Source: Methanocella sp. (lineage in GTDB: Archaea; Halobacteriota; Methanocellia; Methanocellales; Methanocellaceae). Taken from it: DNA of 64,000 nucleotides. This document shows, one piece after another, positions 60,849 through 64,000 of the stretch (positions are counted from its first letter, which is position 1; each line of letters begins with the position of its first letter). The notes under the pieces are model-generated. The model was not told the origin of the DNA and searched no databases. It worked only from the letters and a program-made list of their open reading frames with translations. The DNA is taken from NCBI RefSeq assembly GCF_035506375.1, contig NZ_DATJPM010000038.1, forward strand, positions 16,884 to 80,883. The letters are read 5' to 3'. A program made the position numbers and the translations under genes.

Positions 60849-62894
60849 TTAATCCTCCGTATATTTTCTTATGTATCCAAATGGATCGTAAATTCTGCCC
60901 CCGCCCTTGTAGAATTTCATGAAGAACTCCACATAGTGCAGCCTGAGCGAGTGCAGGCCTGGGGCTAATATGCCCAGCGCCACGTTAATCGAGTGTCCCA
61001 GGACGAACACGATCACTGCCGCTATCAAGCCGGCGATACCGCCTTCCCCCAGCATTCTCACCATCGTGTTGATGGCGAACGCGATGCCCACCGAGGACAT
61101 GCCCACCGCCAGAAGACGAGTATAGGACAGCGTATTGCTCATTAAGTTGGGGATCTCGAGAATGCCCATGACACCCTCGCCCATGAGAAGTAATACGAAC
61201 CCGATCAGGAAAACGATTCCCCCCGCCACGAATAGCGGGTTCATCGCGTTGAAGCTCGGCAGCGTCCCCGTGATCATGAGCGGGAACACGTACCAGACCA
61301 TGCATACGCCGCCCATCAGCATGAACGCCCAGCTGCACTTGTGAAGGATGGCGGTCTTGAGGCCATGCTGCTTCAGCTCGTTCCTGAACCCGAGCGCGTA
61401 CCCGAGAAGTAGCTGGGCGACGCCCACCAGGCAGCAGAAGACCAGCAGGTCCTTGATGCCGAACACGTACGAGCCTTCGTGGAATCCTCCTGCAACGAGC
61501 CTCTCCAGCGGCAGGGAGAACGGGCCTATCGGGCCGAGATGGGCTCCGTGCGGGTAGAGCCCTGCCAGGCTGACTCCCAGGAAGCCCCCTCCTTCTGCCA
61601 CGGGCTCGGCCATGTTAAAGCCCAGGCACTCGCCGAATATGAAGCCGAAAATTATGGAAGATATGGAGCAGTATATGCCCTCGATCGCCAGCGTCTGCCA
61701 GCCATCCGAGTACTTCATCACCTTTTTTACGATCAATGCGATTAATAATATTATCAGCCCGTAGCCGATGTCTCCCAGGATGAACCCGTAAAAGAGCGGG
61801 AATCCGATGAAGTATAGCGCGGTCGGGTCGATCTCGTTGTACATCGGCCGGGCGTAAAGGTCGATGAACTGTTCCGCCGGGTGCATCCAGCCGGGATTGG
61901 CGTATTTTACGGGCGCGTCTATCTCATGGTGTTCCTCGTAGACTCCTATATCTGTCCTGGACGCTTTGGGCTCCGGCTCGACTTTGGTCACGTAGACCCC
62001 GTCGCCCGTCGCCTTCAGCATCTTTTCCTTGAACGCCTCGAACTCGTTGACCGGCACCCAGCCGTCGATGACGAACGCGTTGTCCGATGTGGCGAACTTC
62101 AGGGGCGCTTCGGCCTTCTGCGTGTCGATGGTGAGAAGCTCTTCCGAAGAAAGGATGAACTTCGTATATTGCTTGTTCATCTCCTCGATGTCCTTGTTGA
62201 CCGCCTTGAGATTCGCCGAAAGCTCGGCCTTTTTGCCCTCGAGCGCCTTCTTGATATCGGACGGCTGCCCCGTCTCATGCAGCGGCTCGATCTCGATAAA
62301 ATCGTTCTTGAACAATGATTCGGATACTTTTGGGGCGACGTTCCGGGGCACGAACAGGGCAATGACAAGGCCCTTTTCATACGGGGCGGAGAACAGCTCG
62401 TAGTCGGGCGTTACAGCCTTGACCACGGGCTCGATATCCTTAGGGGCCGTGCCAATGAACACGGCGATGTTCTCGTAGCCGTATAGCAGCTCCAGGGGCA
62501 GCCCGAGCGCCTCGTAGGGCATTAGCAGGTCTTCCCTGTGGACTATGTCCTTTATCCCGGACTCGAGGGCGCTTTTCTCGTTCAGCTTCGAGGTGAGCGC
62601 GCTTTCCAGGGGGCCCAGGTCCTTATCGATATCGGAGACCACTTTCCCGCGCTTTTCCTTAAACTGGATATTGCCCTTCGTGCCGAGATAGCTGCGTATG
62701 GAGCGCAGCTTCAGGAGCTTTTCGGAGAGCGATGTGGCGGCCTTCAGGGGCTTGCCGATCTTGAAGTACTCGCCCTCGGCCGTATAATCTTCAACGTGGA
62801 AGACGTCCAGATCGTGTAGGGTATTAATGGTCGTTTCCATTACGTCTTTTGTACCGACGATGAGGACCCTATCCATGCGTTGAGGCTCTAGCAT
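60849..62894 (-). CDS. atpI: A-type ATP synthase subunit I (a subunit)
   Basis: Protein of 681 residues: cytoplasmic N-terminal coiled-coil half that binds the peripheral stalks, then eight membrane helices from about residue 360. The essential Arg is expected in the helix near NTLSYTRLLAVGMSSVGIAFA. The N-terminus MLEPQRMDRVLIVGTKD has the family form M-x-P-x-x-M-x-x-V, which fixes the start although it overlaps atpH by 26 nt. Confidence 0.96.
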   Translation of the reverse strand: MLEPQRMDRVLIVGTKDVMETTINTLHDLDVFHVEDYTAEGEYFKIGKPLKAATSLSEKLLKLRSIRSYLGTKGNIQFKEKRGKVVSDIDKDLGPLESALTSKLNEKSALESGIKDIVHREDLLMPYEALGLPLELLYGYENIAVFIGTAPKDIEPVVKAVTPDYELFSAPYEKGLVIALFVPRNVAPKVSESLFKNDFIEIEPLHETGQPSDIKKALEGKKAELSANLKAVNKDIEEMNKQYTKFILSSEELLTIDTQKAEAPLKFATSDNAFVIDGWVPVNEFEAFKEKMLKATGDGVYVTKVEPEPKASRTDIGVYEEHHEIDAPVKYANPGWMHPAEQFIDLYARPMYNEIDPTALYFIGFPLFYGFILGDIGYGLIILLIALIVKKVMKYSDGWQTLAIEGIYCSISSIIFGFIFGECLGFNMAEPVAEGGGFLGVSLAGLYPHGAHLGPIGPFSLPLERLVAGGFHEGSYVFGIKDLLVFCCLVGVAQLLLGYALGFRNELKQHGLKTAILHKCSWAFMLMGGVCMVWYVFPLMITGTLPSFNAMNPLFVAGGIVFLIGFVLLLMGEGVMGILEIPNLMSNTLSYTRLLAVGMSSVGIAFAINTMVRMLGEGGIAGLIAAVIVFVLGHSINVALGILAPGLHSLRLHYVEFFMKFYKGGGRIYDPFGYIRKYTED

Positions 62895-63213
62895 TGATGT
62901 ACCCCTCGAACTCTTTCATGAGATAGTCTGTCGCGGCGCCTACCTTCGCCTTCGCGGAGGTCTTGAGCGCGGCTGCCTGCTTTTCGCCTTCTGATTTCTG
63001 GACGTTCGCCTCGGCCTGTATCTCGGCCAATGCTTTCTTTATCTTTGCATCGGCGTCGGCTGCGGCCTTGCTCCTGGCAGCCTCGGCGATCCCGGAGGCC
63101 TCTTTTCGGGCCGCGGCGGCGATCTGCCTGGCCTCTTCCTCGGCCTTCGCCTTGCGGACCTTAGCCTCCTCTTCGGTTTGCTTCAGTTGCGATAATATTT
63201 CTGCCCTGGACAT
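62869..63213 (-). CDS. atpH: A-type ATP synthase subunit H
   Basis: Coiled-coil protein of 114 residues, Ala/Lys/Glu-rich with hendecad-like spacing, ending DYLMKEFEGYINA. It forms the right-handed peripheral stalk with E. First gene of the operon H-I-K-E-C-F-A-B-D, the same order as in Methanosarcina. Confidence 0.93.
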   Translation of the reverse strand: MSRAEILSQLKQTEEEAKVRKAKAEEEARQIAAAARKEASGIAEAARSKAAADADAKIKKALAEIQAEANVQKSEGEKQAAALKTSAKAKVGAATDYLMKEFEGYINARASTHG

Positions 63214-63263
63214 AAGACTCCCCTGAACACAGAATATCGTTGTGATTTTAAAGAGTTGCTTTC

Positions 63264-63274
63264 ATAAAATATAC
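63264..63274 (-). promoter_or_regulatory. Probable TATA box of the ATP synthase operon
   Basis: GTATATTTTAT on the coding strand, about 51 nt before the atpH ATG, leaving a leader of roughly 25 nt that includes AGGGGAGT as ribosome site. Confidence 0.45.
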
Positions 63275-63639
63275 TGCATCATTCTTAAACCTTTTTATTT
63301 TAATCACTTTTTATGTTAAGGGATTAATATGCGCCGATAAAATCAATGCCTACAAAGGCTAAGAAAGAAAAAATTTTTACCCTTCAAGCGGCATTATGGT
63401 TACGCCACATAATACCAATTATTTCTAGATGTACAGTATGGCCGTGACTATCCATGAGTCTATCATGAGGCCGGCACCGAGTACCGCGTTCGAAAGAAAC
63501 TGCCTGTTATTTGAGAGGTACGCGAGCGGGAATTTAATTATTTATATATAAATATATGGCACTGCCCGCTTTCTTGCTAAAATACGGCCGGGGGGCTTTT
63601 TTCAGGCGATTGCACCCATGCTAAGTGAATGAACTGGAT

Positions 63640-63820
63640 AGCACTTTTTGCCTGCGTGCCATTGTATCCCTTGTGCCTTTTGCTCGAATTGGCAAAAGCC
63701 AAACCCAAAAAGCGGGCCATTGTGCCTTTGTAACTTACATTTTAAGAAATCTTTGTGAAACATAGTGCCATCGTGTCATTGTGGTGAAAATAGTGCCTTA
63801 GCCAACTTCGTGACTTAAAA
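63640..63820 (+). repeat. Degenerate GTGCC/TTGTG phrase array
   Basis: At least five imperfect copies of a phrase like AGTGCCTTTGTGTCATTGTGGTGAA spread over about 180 bp, with irregular spacing. It resembles non-coding phrases seen downstream of genes in many environmental genomes; its role is unknown. Confidence 0.45.
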
Positions 63821-63879
63821 TGATATATTAAACAAAGAAAAAGGCAAAGCTAATCAGACGACATTAATAAAACGAGTAA

Positions 63880-63895
63880 GGCTCCCGAGAGAGCC
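63880..63895. terminator. Small hairpin downstream of the partial gene at the right edge
   Basis: GGCTC-CCGAGA-GAGCC, 5-bp stem, 25 nt beyond the stop of the minus-strand gene at 63921. Possible terminator. Confidence 0.35.
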
Positions 63896-63920
63896 GAACG
63901 CGACGAAAAGAAAGTTATGA

Positions 63921-64000
63921 TTATTTCTTACTCTTGGACTTCACGCCGAGCACGTTCTTCTTGGAACGGGTAAGGATGCGGCGGACAAAGCCCTTGGAGT
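63921..64000 (-). CDS. C-terminal end of a basic protein, 5' part outside the window
   Basis: The last 25 residues and stop (TAA at 63921-63923) of a frame entering from the right edge: SKGFVRRILTRSKKNVLG then KSKSKK. Very basic, as in nucleic-acid-binding or ribosome-associated proteins. Too short to identify; called because it is open to the edge and followed by a hairpin. Confidence 0.45.
   Translation of the reverse strand, partial: SKGFVRRILTRSKKNVLGVKSKSKK

Larger units (their letters stand above)
63214..63920. other. 707-bp gap with GT-rich degenerate repeats
   Basis: Upstream half is AT-rich promoter DNA of the ATP synthase operon. Between about 63640 and 63820 short phrases of the type [AT]GTGCC-TTGTG-CTT recur (GTGCCATTG, TGTGCCTTT twice, AGTGCCATCGTG, AGTGCCTTAG). 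No gene is supported in the gap. Confidence 0.5.

Overview
This window reads as a methanogenic archaeon, most likely of the Methanocellales (Methanocella-like). The genus is an inference. Methanogen markers are FmdB, FmdD and FmdE of formylmethanofuran dehydrogenase, a Tfx-type regulator, the methanogen-specific redox regulator MsvR, the F420H2 oxidase FprA, and an A-type ATP synthase operon in the Methanosarcina order. RNase P protein Rnp4 and TATA-type promoters in AT-rich gaps are archaeal traits. Coding DNA is GC-rich with strong C/G at third positions, so long antisense open frames are common and were ignored.

Left part (1-16.7 kb). A minus-strand serine/C1 block holds a coiled-coil protein, SerB-like phosphatase and GlyA. 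It is followed by five tightly packed CBS-domain genes transcribed as one unit. Divergent from these is an Era-like GTPase / OapB / OapC trio. Next come Rnp4, an Fe-S protein, tRNA-Gly, a surface protein, a flavin reductase, a PHP phosphoesterase, a class II photolyase and a membrane protein with Ig-like domains outside and zinc ribbons inside.

Central island (16.7-28.1 kb). Thirteen minus-strand genes form a complete contractile tail without head, terminase, integrase or lysis genes: sheath, tube, frameshifted tail chaperone, tape measure, hub adaptor, gp27-like hub, gpV-like spike, PAAR tip, gp25, baseplate J, a gpI-like protein carrying a Dit-like domain, and two unassigned genes. It is either a headless phage-derived particle (tailocin) or an injection system. 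A scar made of the ends of the two genes that flank the island (PHP and ornithine cyclodeaminase/alanine dehydrogenase) lies just left of it.

Oxygen-defence block (28.3-33.9 kb). Alanine dehydrogenase-like protein, desulfoferrodoxin, rubrerythrin, FprA, MsvR and a cytoplasmic HtrA-like protease. Three TTCG-N8-CGAA boxes lie between fprA and msvR.

Molybdenum/tungsten and formylmethanofuran block (35.7-48.1 kb). ModB-ModC converge on ModA; then come a molbindin, DUF488, a TrmO-FmdE fusion, FmdE, Tfx, FmdB-FmdD, two FdhD paralogues, MoeA and a MOT1-type transporter. Together these cover uptake, storage, cofactor synthesis, sulfuration and use of the metal. A 20-nt motif is shared by the promoters of the molbindin and of fmdB.

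Right part (48.1-64 kb). Membrane proteins, an amino-acid permease, MazG, HisF, an ICMT-like methyltransferase, and the ATP synthase operon H-I-K-E-C-F-A-B-D plus a small G-like membrane protein. The window ends in a GT-rich repeat region and the tail of a basic protein.
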